From: Schistocephalus solidus
Lineage: Eukaryota; Platyhelminthes; Cestoda; Diphyllobothriidea; Diphyllobothriidae
DNA length: 64,000 nucleotides
Reading direction: 5' to 3'
Assembly: GCA_017591395.1 (NCBI GenBank)
Contig: WEDG01000794.1
Location: 186,001 to 250,000 of the forward strand
The position numbers and the translations under genes were made by a program. Each line of letters begins with the position of its first letter. Within the stretch, counting starts at the first letter, position 1. The notes under the pieces are model-generated. The model was given only the letters and a program-made list of their open reading frames with translations. It was not told the origin of the DNA and did not search any database. Of this stretch, positions 12,759 through 23,900 are shown piece by piece.

Positions 12759-15700
12759 AAGATGGCGTACCGTACTCTTGACATATGTATTAACCATAAA
12801 CCCAGACACGTGTTTCGCCCATATTTCTGCAGCTAGAGGATGCAACAACGAGGGGTTCGGCTCTTCACACCAGCTTATATGTCACTCCTACAGTGTACTG
12901 CGATTCATGATATGATAACCACCTACAACAGAGGAAGATGGACAGCATTTATAACGTCAGGAAAAAAATTATACCTGAACTCGTCTCCTCTCTGCCTAGA
13001 TGTGTGCAGAATAAGATTACTGACATGGACATCGGGTGACTAAAATTGATATTTTTGGCTAAGTAGCTGTCCTTTGTAAGAAGTCCCAGGTTATCAGTAT
13101 CCAGTCCGGGGTTTGTTGTTTCGTTGGATGCGATTGGGTAAGTAACTATAGTAGAGATGCGCAGCGGTTAAAAGGATAGGTTAATTGAGAGTATCGAAAA
13201 ATACCAGGGGTATATTTGATGATCCGAACACAAGAAGGATATTCCGAAAAAGACAAGAGAGACTGGAATGGCCATTTATGGCTTATTAGCTGTCATCATC
13301 CAGTCATACCCAATCCCAAGTGTGGACTGCCGGGCTTAAAACCCATGACCTTCGGTTATTGAGTCAAACACTCTACCATTGAGCCACAGCCCCGTTGATT
13401 TTATCAGTTGCGATCCGGAATATGAATCATTATAGTGTAGACTTCAACGATTTTGCTTTAAGAACATGTACATTCAGTGGAGCGCTGGAGCTCACTTTAG
13501 AGCCTTTGCAGGCAGTCGCACAGAGACGAGCTTCATATGTTGATAAGGTGGAACAGACAAAGACAAGGGAAACCGGAATCGCCATTTCTGGCTTATTAGC
13601 CGTCGTCAGCTGGTCATACCCGATCGCAGGTTTCGAAGGCCTGGGATTTGGAACCATGAACATTGGTAATTGAGTCGAACGCTCTACCATTGAGCCACGG
13701 GCTCATTGATTTTGTCGGTTGTAATAAAGACTATGAATTAGGATAGTGTGGTGTTCACCGATCTGTGTAGTGATCATGTATTTTCGGCTGTGCCCTGGAG
13801 ATAACTTTAGAGCTCTCAGCCTCACAGCGACGAGTAGCATATGATCAGAAGGTGAAACTGACAAAGACAAGGGAGACCGAAAGGTACATTTCTGTCTAAT
13901 TAGCTGTCATCAGCCAGTCATACGCAATCGCAGGTGTGGACCACCTGATATTCGAATCCGCGGCCATTACAGGCTCCCTTACCTTTCTCGGTTCCACCTT
14001 ATCAACCTATGCTGCGTGTCACTGTGCGACTAACTGCGAGGGCTCTAAAATGAGCCCCCGAGCAATACGGAACGTACATGTTCCTTATCATATCGGTGAA
14101 CACCACACTATCATGATAAATATACCCGATCGCGATCGACAAAATCAATGAACCTGTGGCTCAATGCTAGTGCGTTTCCCTCCCTTACCTAAAAGCCACG
14201 GGTTTGAATCTCTGGTGCTTGATTCGTGTATTTGGGTATGACTGGCTGCTGACGGCTAATAAGCTAGAAATGGCCATTCCGGTCTCCCTTGTCTTTGTCA
14301 GTTCCACCTTATCAACATATTCTACACGTCTCTGTGCGACAGCCTGCGAATGCTCTTAAGTGAGCTCCAGGGCACAACAAAACATATATGTTCCTCAAAC
14401 AGATCGGTGAGCCGCACACTATCATTATATCGCAACCGACAAAACAACGAGCCCGTGGTTCAATGGTAGCGCGTTCGAATCAATTACGAAAGGCCGCGGG
14501 TTCGAATCCCAGATAGTCCACATTTGTTATTGGGTGTGACTGCCTGATGACGGCTAATAAGCCAGCAATGACCATTCCAATCTCCCATGTCTTTGTCGTT
14601 CAGGTTATTCTGCCTACATCCTTAGCCGCCTTGTGGCTTCTGGCGGGGCTCGAGGGTGAGCCCAAAGGCACAACGGGACGAGTGAGTCCTGTAGCCGATC
14701 AGTGAGTGTCTACTTAAAGGAGAAAAATGCAGAAAAATTAGAATGTTTTGGACATTATGTACGCTCTTGGGACCTTATTCATCAGAATCCTGATGTCAGC
14801 CTAAAACCCTTCTTTTCTTACTAGATAATATGTTTGTACAAAAACCAAATCAGGTTGCGGTCTGCAAGCTTAGACTGTTTTACATATTATCCGGTTATTT
14901 CACATGATCATACACAAATACAAATGCAGAGGAGGTTTTTTGATTGCTGACGACTTTTAGCGCACCTTGTTTATTCCCTTGTACGATTATCAGTTTGACT
15001 TCATCGCCATTTTCCCTGTCTAGGTTTCGCATCATATAGCATACACATATACGTGGTACTAATTAAATTTGGGATATTTTACTAACAGGATGAGCTGCTT
15101 GTCCTCTCAACGGGTCCTCCGGAGTTCAGGGGTCTGGCAGTCTACGTGCAGCATTCAGTTGAGCCTGGTAGCCTTCATCTTATTGTGGAATATCTTGAGG
15201 AGAAGGCTTTGAGTCGTGTATTTGTCCTTGACCGCTTTCAAGTAGGAAAATGGACGAACGTTGGAATCGTGTATGTCGCACCCACAGAGAGCACCGAAGC
15301 CACACTTGAAGTCTACAAGGACGGAAAGGTGTTGGCATCAACAAGTCAACCGATACCGCTCGACCTGCCATTAAACCCGACTCCTGGAATATATCTCGGA
15401 GACGCAGTGCGAACTATGACCAACATGTCGGAGGCGAAGGTAGCCTCCGGAATAATTAGTTCTCTAGGTAAGTAAGATTCGTCACGGATAATGGAGTGCG
15501 TTATTTATTATATCTAACGGTAACCTCTTTTGTAGGCACATAACGTTATCTCTTTGGATTCTTTGTAAATATCAAGAAAAGCTCATCAGTTTAAGGCACA
15601 CTGAGTGTTCGAAATGGGCTGATTTATCTAACATCAAATTGTATCTGCACTCATCCCAAAAGTGAGAAGGAATAAGAGTTGCGAAATTTCCCATTTAAAA

Positions 15701-18700
15701 ATTTAAAAAATCAACTTGGCGAGCATACATTAGTTTTCGATAAATTCTCGTCAGGTCTTTGCATTAATATCACTGTGTCAGCAAGTCAAATATGCAGGTA
15801 AGTAGAACAAATTTTACGGTTTTCAGAGTTGGGGATGCAGGGTGAAAGCTAACGTATGCCCACCAAATTTTCTCGTGAGTAGAAATTCCGTCCTTTCTAG
15901 CGAGTTCTTTCTTCTTTGGCACCCAGCTGAACTTTAAATGTAGGTTTTTAGCCATAGATTCCTTGAATTTTTCTATGTAGAATTTGCTTTATTGTGCCTT
16001 TTCTATCTCCTTCTTCTGATCATGTTTAAAAGCCTCAAAAAGGTTCTTTTTCTACCCAGCAATTTGGTCGAAGAGGGGAGCATCTTGCGGAACTCCAAGG
16101 CAAACACGAAAGTCGCTGCTGGGAGAATGTACACTTAACGAAAGTCTTCCCACCACTGAAGTTTGTCAAAACATTCAGCATTGCGAACTTCTTTATAAGG
16201 GAGTCTGTCTGGATGAAAATTTGGTGAGTCTGCAAGGGGAAATCTGCATCTTTTTTAGCATTAAGAAATTTTAACGTGGTTTTTGGTTGGAACTTTTTAC
16301 CTGTCTTCGCTTGCTTTACTTTATGTCAGCATCAACAATGTTGTAAGCTGTTTTCATCGGTCTATAGTCACCATAACTAGGAGTTCATAAAGGTTCTGGT
16401 TATGCATTAGTAACAGACCACCCGTTTTTCCTTTAGGCCAACATTTATTCAATGGCAAAGAGCAGACGACTGATCTTCGACCCAATTGGTCTGATCAGAC
16501 TTCTTCACGTAGCCAAGCGCCTTTTAGAGCGTCCGGACAGCTATCCTACGAAGAGCCATGAATACAAGCTTTTATGGGCATCTTCAGCGCTTCTGAGCAG
16601 ACTCGTAGACGTGGATTACAGTGATTCCACGAAGATGCATTTTTTGGCCTCACAATTTGCCGACGAGAGCGAATTTCTTCTGGAGATGGTACATTGCATG
16701 CAAAGCCCTAACTTTACCGAAACATTGGCTGAAATGAGAAACATCACCATTCTGGGAGTGCCCGGTGTTTTGTCGGCCGTAGCTGTATTTTTAGAGAACG
16801 TCTTTGTGTACAATGCCACCAAAATGCAGGACTTCTCTGTTTCAAACAAGGTCGAACAAAATAAGTTTGGTCTTTTCAAGAGGCCTAAAGATTTTGACAG
16901 CTGGACAGATGGCGGTTACATGATGCCTAACTTCAAGATCCACTACATCGAAAAAGGACCTCGATCTGAGAGCTCGAGTAGGTCGGCAGACAATGAAGAA
17001 GCCTTCATTATCAGTTTTGTCAGGTACCAAGCTGTCTTACCAAACATAACGCTTGACCTACTGACACTGCCTCGCATAGCTAACTGGACAACTGCTCAAA
17101 ATCAAACTGGAGAGGATAGTTTGCAAATTAAGGGTCTGCTATCGATCAATAGCGCGATTCAGCGTGTGTCCATGTTGCCCGCTCATGTATCCAAAGACTT
17201 GGTCCAGTACGAAACAGCCATCCCCCTTATTGTGAAAAATGAATACAAGGCTGTAGCGTTTGCTCGTATCACCGATTCTATGCATTGGAAAGCCAAGGAG
17301 ATTGCCAGTATGGGAAGCTCTGAAATGGAGTTTGGAGTGCAGTGTGTTTACTGGAACGATTCCTCACCTTCCGCAGACAACCGCTGGGATCCATTCATCT
17401 GTAGACAAGTTACTGGAAGCCTCACTTCTGTGACCTGCCGCTGCAAACATCCGGGTACCTTTGCAGTGGCAATGGAGTCACCCGAGTTTGGAGGACACCT
17501 AGATTCCTATTGGAAGGTTGCGGGTGCTCCCAGTCTACGTGTCTTCAATCTGGCCAAGGTTTGCTTCAACGCTGGCGGTAATAGTCTCTCCTTCTTGGCT
17601 CTTATCAGCCTTCTCGTTTACCTATACAAAAAGGAGACGGAACCTGAACTTGTCGGACAGAAAAAGATACAAATTAATCTCACGCTGGCTCTGGCAGGCT
17701 ACCACTTGACCTTCATGTTCATCCCCTTTTTGGAACAATTTAAGATTGGCTGTCTAGTTAGCAGCCTCTTTCTGCATTTTATTCGGCTCAGCCTATATAG
17801 CTTGGCACATGTGCCAGTGCTTTTATCTTTTCGGAGCCCTGATTAATGGATCGCTGGCCAGGACAATCAAGTTGTACATTTTCCTAGGCTGGATCGTCAG
17901 TCCTATTATAGTCGTCATTGTCTATGCTATCTCGGCTGCTGACTACGGTCTGGGAAGACTATGCCTTCCTGCACCAGAATCTTCTACCATGTTTGTTTTC
18001 ATTGGCCAGGCGACTTTCTGGCTGCTCTTATCTCTTGTCTGTTGTTTTATTCTACTCTGCAACTTGGACACTCCCGCCTATCTGAAGCCACTGATAGTAG
18101 ATGCACTTCAGTAAGTTTCAGACCTTCGTTTTCAAAACATATCTCTTACTAAAACGTTGTTAGTAGTTAACAAGCCTGAATACGTGTCTGTAACATCTGC
18201 TTTTAGACATCAAATGTGGCTCGCCATTGCTATCACGGCATATATCATCGTCATCTTTCACTTTTTCCTGGCATATGTGTACACCAGGACGACATATGTA
18301 GCCTTCATCTACTGGGCCTTAAACGCGTTCCAGGTTGGTGGAAAATATAGCATTAATGTATTTGACCCAATATATTTTGGTTTTCCTCCACTGAATTGAG
18401 CATTTTCGTCAGGTTTCTCCGATGAAACTAAACAAAATTTCACTGGAAATTACACTACCATTAGTTAAACGCCGACAACGCACCTAGCTTACAATGCAGA
18501 ACGTACAGTTTTTGCTTCATTGTTTGCAGTCAGTCATAAATTTACCAGGTGAAGATGATCCACCTTCTAAACAGTTCACATCTGTCAGGACAACAGGAAA
18601 TTCAACAGCTTCTTATATGTACTCTGGGAGTATGATCTTTCGCATGTACGTAATTTTGTTCAAACCAGCGGTTTGGTCCTGAGGTGCATGCTTGCACTAC

Positions 18701-20899
18701 TTTTGACAGGCGGCAGACTCTAGATATTTTCCCAGGGGTGATATGTCCTAGTTGATTAGATCACGCCTTTTTCACTGTTAAGGTAGCACATACCTTACTT
18801 TAAACAGTCTTTCACACTTCTGGCAAGATATGGTCATCATGACATATATTTGGCCGCATTATAACCTCCATTGGCGCCCACGAACAAGAGTATTTCAATA
18901 GCTCTATCTTCAGCCAGTTTGGAAGTCCCAGTCTGGAAATGTTCAAGATCCTCATCACTGTGTCAGCTACAACAGAGGATAATGTTTACTCAAGCATATT
19001 TCTGTGACAAGCTCGCACAACCATGAAGGATGCGTGTCCTGTACATGGGGGTTATGGCTTTCTGAATGAGGTCATATAGAAATTCAAGGCAGTTATAAAA
19101 TCCATTTTCTATAACGTAATTTTTACACAGCTGGAGATATCATGCTATACTCAGGAAGCTGCGCCCATCTAATAAAGTGTAACTGAGTCTTATAATGGTG
19201 CCTTTACTCTGTAAGTTTTGAATACTCCTCCCATAAACAGAGTGAAAATATTTTGGAACTTAATTTAAATTCCGCCTGTTGGAATTGGCATACCTCATGG
19301 GCTATTAGACTGCGGCCTCGTCCGTAACTTTAATGGCCCCCACTCGCGCAATCCTGCCTGGACTTAACGGAAGGGCTGCACGTCTGCAATGACTAGTGCA
19401 GATGATTATTAGGGATCCATCCTGACGTTCTACTTGGCTGCGCATACACACCGAATAAGCCAACAGTAACTCACTCCGTCCTGACCAATCCAATCAGAGT
19501 CAACCTGTCCGTATAAGCGAGCTTCCCAATAATCCCACCGTGGACTGAGGCTCAGGACCGGGGCTAGAGACTGAGGTCGACGTCTCAGTCTATTTTCCTC
19601 ATTATAAACAATCGGAGGCGCTTGAAGTTATCAGGGTGTGCTTGGCGTGGAGGAGTTGCCACCTGACGGGATAACGCAAACCTTGCTGTCAGCTCAGTGT
19701 GTGCTTGGGTGCAGTGGCTGACTGGTGGTACTCCCATTCTGGTGGTACTGGTGGTACTCCCATTCTGGTGCAGTGGCTGACTGGTGGTACTCCCATTCTG
19801 ATGGTACTGGTGGTACTCCCATTCTGGTGCAGTGGCTGACTGGTGGTACTCCCATTCTGGTGGTACTGGTGGTACTCCCATTCTGATGGTACTGGTGGTA
19901 CTCCCATTCTGGTGGTACTGGTGGTACTCCCATTCTGGTGCAGTGGCTGACTGGTGGTAATTCCCATTCTGATGGTACTGGTGGTACTCCCATTCTGGTG
20001 CAGTGGCTGACTGGTGGTACTCCCATTCTGGTGGTACTGGTGGTACTCCCATTCTGATGGTACTGGTGGTACTCCCATTCTGGTGGTACTGGTGGTACTC
20101 CCATTCTAATGGTACTGGTGGTACTCCCATTCTGGTGGTACTGGTGGTACTCCCATTGCCAGATATGAGGTTCTCGCGGCTTCGGTCGCGCTACCCGCCT
20201 GCATCCACTCCCTCCTCCGGTCCTCTTGATTTGCTCATGACAACGGGCTCAGTTGGGGGATGAGGAGTGTTTGCGGTAGATGCAGCGCAAATCTACTACA
20301 AAAATAAACGAATTCACACGCAATTTACCGTCCCTACGCCACCATGGTGGTGAATGTGGTAAAACCATTTGGGTGTAAAAGTAAGCCCTTGTATTCTGGT
20401 AACCACCCTTGACATTCGAATAAGGAATAGCTGCCTGACGACAGCTAATAAGCCCAAATGGCCATTTCAATCTCTTTGGTTTTTGTCTGCACTCCTTCTA
20501 AGTATACGTTGACAGGGAAGCCTGCTTACCGTGTTTGCAACAGCAAGGTTTAAGTAGCCCGTTACAATTTAGCAAAGTGGTCTGACCAGTGGGAAATCAA
20601 ATAATTGCTTTGGTTGATCTACGTGTTTATGAGGATGATGGTTTACGGTGCAGGAATACTGGCGAGCATTTCTGTGTAGCCTTCAGGTACCAGATGCAAA
20701 ATACGGAGATTTTTGTCCTGCACTTCCCCTCAACTCCCCTGCATCGCATAAATATCACCATCATCGTCAGCAGCATCCTCATTATTATTGTCATCGTCAT
20801 AATCATCATCACCGTCATCATCATCCTCGTCATTGGGTGTAGTGGTGGTGGAAGTAGTAGTAGTTTTAGTATAAGTAGTAATACTGGTATTATTATTAT

Positions 20900-20953
<54 letters not shown>

Positions 20954-23900
20954 TAGTGGTAGTATTAGTAGTAGTAGACAAAGCCCTCGCCGTTTTACAT
21001 CCCCTCCCGTTCGTGTTTCTACATTGCAAATAGCATTGCTTGTATTCAAACACAAACTGAAGTTTTTTAGCATTAAGTGGCCGGATTTTTATGAATACCT
21101 TAACTAGCAGGTTGATGAGACCAAAGTTTGGGTAGTAAGCAAAGGAAGAGAAAGGAACCAGCCAAAGGAATTCGATCTGTACAGAATCCGAAGGCATTGT
21201 TTCACACTACGGTGACTACTGACTAGACCAGGGCATGTTCAGACGGGGTGAAGTCGCAGCTGAGCTAGAGTGCTTGTAAATTTCGATGTCGGTGTTAGTG
21301 AGTTTTGGGAGTAAGAGCAATAGTCATGTGATCAATGTTTCATGTTAAATTACACAATGTACAAACGTGTGGAGATATATCAGAGTATGAATGTATAATT
21401 GCTACAGGTGATCAAAGTAGTTGGTTGGCTTGTAAGATCAACAAATCTGGGAGTGCTTACGGGTGTTATTATGTATGCGCACCCATAAAATGTCATCCAC
21501 ATGTTTGAAGACACGCCTAAACACAGGCTCACGCCACGCCAGTCACATGCACCCGATCCCGTCTACACTCTTCAGTGACTTTGCCATGACACAGTTTAAA
21601 CTTGGGTAAGGGAGGAGAGAGTGTGGTAGATACTGCGAAAGCCACAGTCCCTGCTCTCAGCCGGATGCGATAGTCGAAATATCGGATAACCTGGACACGG
21701 TGGAATGCTGGCAGGAGACGAGGAATGAGGCTTTGGTGGATGTTGTCTATGATCACAATAGTTGCCGATTTTTTTAGCCGTTTTTATTAACGCAAGACTT
21801 TCCAAAACCCCATAAAAAATATGACTTTGCTGCCTAAGAGTGCCCAGTGTGGCCTCAACTTGTTCGGATGGCATTAGATATTTGACTGATTTGGCCACAG
21901 CTGCAGTACTTATATTGTGATGAGTCGCTCGAAACATTGTATCTTTCGGTTTATTGGCCAAGTCCCTTGAGTCCATAAACACTATGCTCGTTTGCCTAGT
22001 AAGTTGAGGATTAACCTGCCTCCTGCATAAGAACACTCCTCGAAATTGAAGTTCAGGAGATACCTTCTCAAAGGTGGCCATTTTTACTAAACTATACAGT
22101 AGACGTGCTATCTCATGAAATGATAACCGAGATCATGAAATGTGTTTGAGATTCGAAAATATTACATGAGTAAGGTTGTTATATTCAATATCCTGCAGCA
22201 TAACTCCCCAGATATTTCAGTCGCGCCAGGGTGTCGACTTTTGAACGGGTCTCCTTTCTACCAACTGCATAATTTTCATTCGGTAAAAATAATTACCTAA
22301 GCCGTAAATGTTTTCCCGTTAATTTTCGATGCCCTCCTCATTTTAATTATATTTTACGAAAGCATAAAACACTTGTTTTTGTACTTATCTGGTAGCAAAT
22401 GACGTCTCCTTTAAAGTGTTAGTTTGAAGACAGGATAGACAGAAGGATAGACATAAGAAAATATAGGATTTTCATCAGACGGAAAGAATATGGCCTATGT
22501 TTGGGAAATCTGAATGGATGTTTCACGTCAGGTTTGTTTCATAACAATTCATGAATTAAAAAAGTTTTTTTTTCGAAATCGAAAGTTGACCCTTCTTCAA
22601 ATATACAATTTAAAGAAGACGCAATAGACTACCAAATGATTAAAAAAATCTAATTATTTCCATGCTTCCTAGAAAACATACGCATTTTAATAGGTGAATC
22701 GAGAATCACTGAGCAAAATTCATAATCCTCAAGTAATCGGTTTTTACCGAGTATAATTTTGCAAGCAGTCGGAAAGAAGCTCGTTCAAAAGCAATTGTCT
22801 TGAAATGCTTCAGATATCTTGGGATTATGTGGCATGGCATTTGATATTACAAATCTACTAAACTCATCTTTAAGAATCGAATATACGTTTCAGAATTTCG
22901 ACTGACATTTTCTAAGCTAGCGAATCTGCGGCTCTCATAGATTTTGACCCTAGCAGAATCGTACCCAACATTTACATTTAATAGCATGAAAGGCGAAATT
23001 CTTTTATCAAATAAATATCAAAGCCCAGTGGATAGATCAACGTATTGCTCGCCTTAGATATGAACGCTAGACACAACCTTGACAAGGATGCTAGCAAAAT
23101 GCCTAACAATATTTCGGAAAGCTGCTTCTATCCGGGAAGGATTTGAGTCATCACCAGTCCCTCAGCGTTCCGCATCAGACATTAGAAATGCATTCCGGTT
23201 TTCAAGGATAGGGTTAGTATGCATGAGAAATTAACAAGTGAACTTGGATAAAAGCACTCGGGGCACGGTATCTCCGGCCGGCTCTGCCCGAGAGTTACCA
23301 TATATATTTTAGTTAAATGTCCGCAAATATTTAGGAATTTTCTTTGAACACAGGCCACATAGCCAGCATCAGATGAGAAATTTTGAGCGGCTGAATGCTT
23401 AACCAGGACCCTCGTAATTATGTCGATAAGAGCGATAAATGTGCAAAACACGAGTTTTTCCTTTTAACCCGTGCCATGGATTAATTCTACTACGGCTAAA
23501 TGGATGGTTGGTTCGCCTGAAATTGGTATAAATTTACCCTTGAAATGTTTAGCGTCTGAAAAGGCATGTCCAGTTTTAACACCTATTGCTGAGGTATTTA
23601 AGGCTTTCAATTAGAAAATTAAGTGTTCCAAAATGCAACTTCCAACTGCTCCGTTGGCAAGGCTGGGCTTTCAAAATTCCAACCAATAATCCTAGCCCCT
23701 CTGTACGACCTTCGAATCTGCCAGCCCACAGGTTCTCTAGCAACGCAACGACCACCTGGGGCCAGCTTCCTCGACATCTCCTAATAAACCTCTGTAATTT
23801 AGGATTACATCTTATTCAATGTTTCTTTTCAGGGCGGGATAGTGGCATTTTGCCTCGGCCTGCTGGACGCGAATCACTTTGGTAGGAAAAGGCGAAAGAG

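Larger units (their letters stand above)
11860..15088 (+). other. 3.2-kb intron rich in palindromic and Pol III repeats
   Basis: The intron joins two phase-0 borders. It contains two (TA)n tracts, a 630-bp palindrome, a (TA)n-linked terminal sequence (12755-12905), and repeat B copies in opposite orientations (13240-14600). About 14.72-15.05 kb is plain AT-rich sequence. Confidence 0.7.
18334..23832 (+). other. 5.5-kb intron splitting helix 7
   Basis: Contents are a complex minisatellite (19718-20158), a repeat B fragment (20405-20500), triplet microsatellites (20755-20985) and one unexplained antisense ORF (21596-22081). The remainder, including 18.4-19.7 and 22.1-23.8 kb, shows nothing recognisable. 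Confidence 0.6.

Noticed and set aside
11918..12915. ORFs with YIYIYI stretches and proline-rich parts
   Set aside because: They read through (TA)n and the palindrome; both arms give the same peptide on opposite strands.
13395..14151. ORFs of 70-90 codons in the 13-14 kb region
   Set aside because: They lie wholly inside repeat B copies and recur in shifted form at other copies.
18490..18685. Extra receptor exon in the 18.5 kb region (TTTGCAG acceptor, ACCAG|GTGAAG donor)
   Set aside because: Helix 7 joins exactly from 18333 to 23833 in phase; inserting this piece would break the helix.
19585..20130. Long minus-strand ORF rich in GVPPVPPEWEYHQYHQNGS-type repeats
   Set aside because: It is the translation of the minisatellite; all frames stay open by chance because the unit lacks stops.
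20627..21197. Overlapping ORFs with poly-Ser, poly-Leu or poly-Thr on both strands
   Set aside because: They arise from trinucleotide microsatellites and are open on both strands at once.
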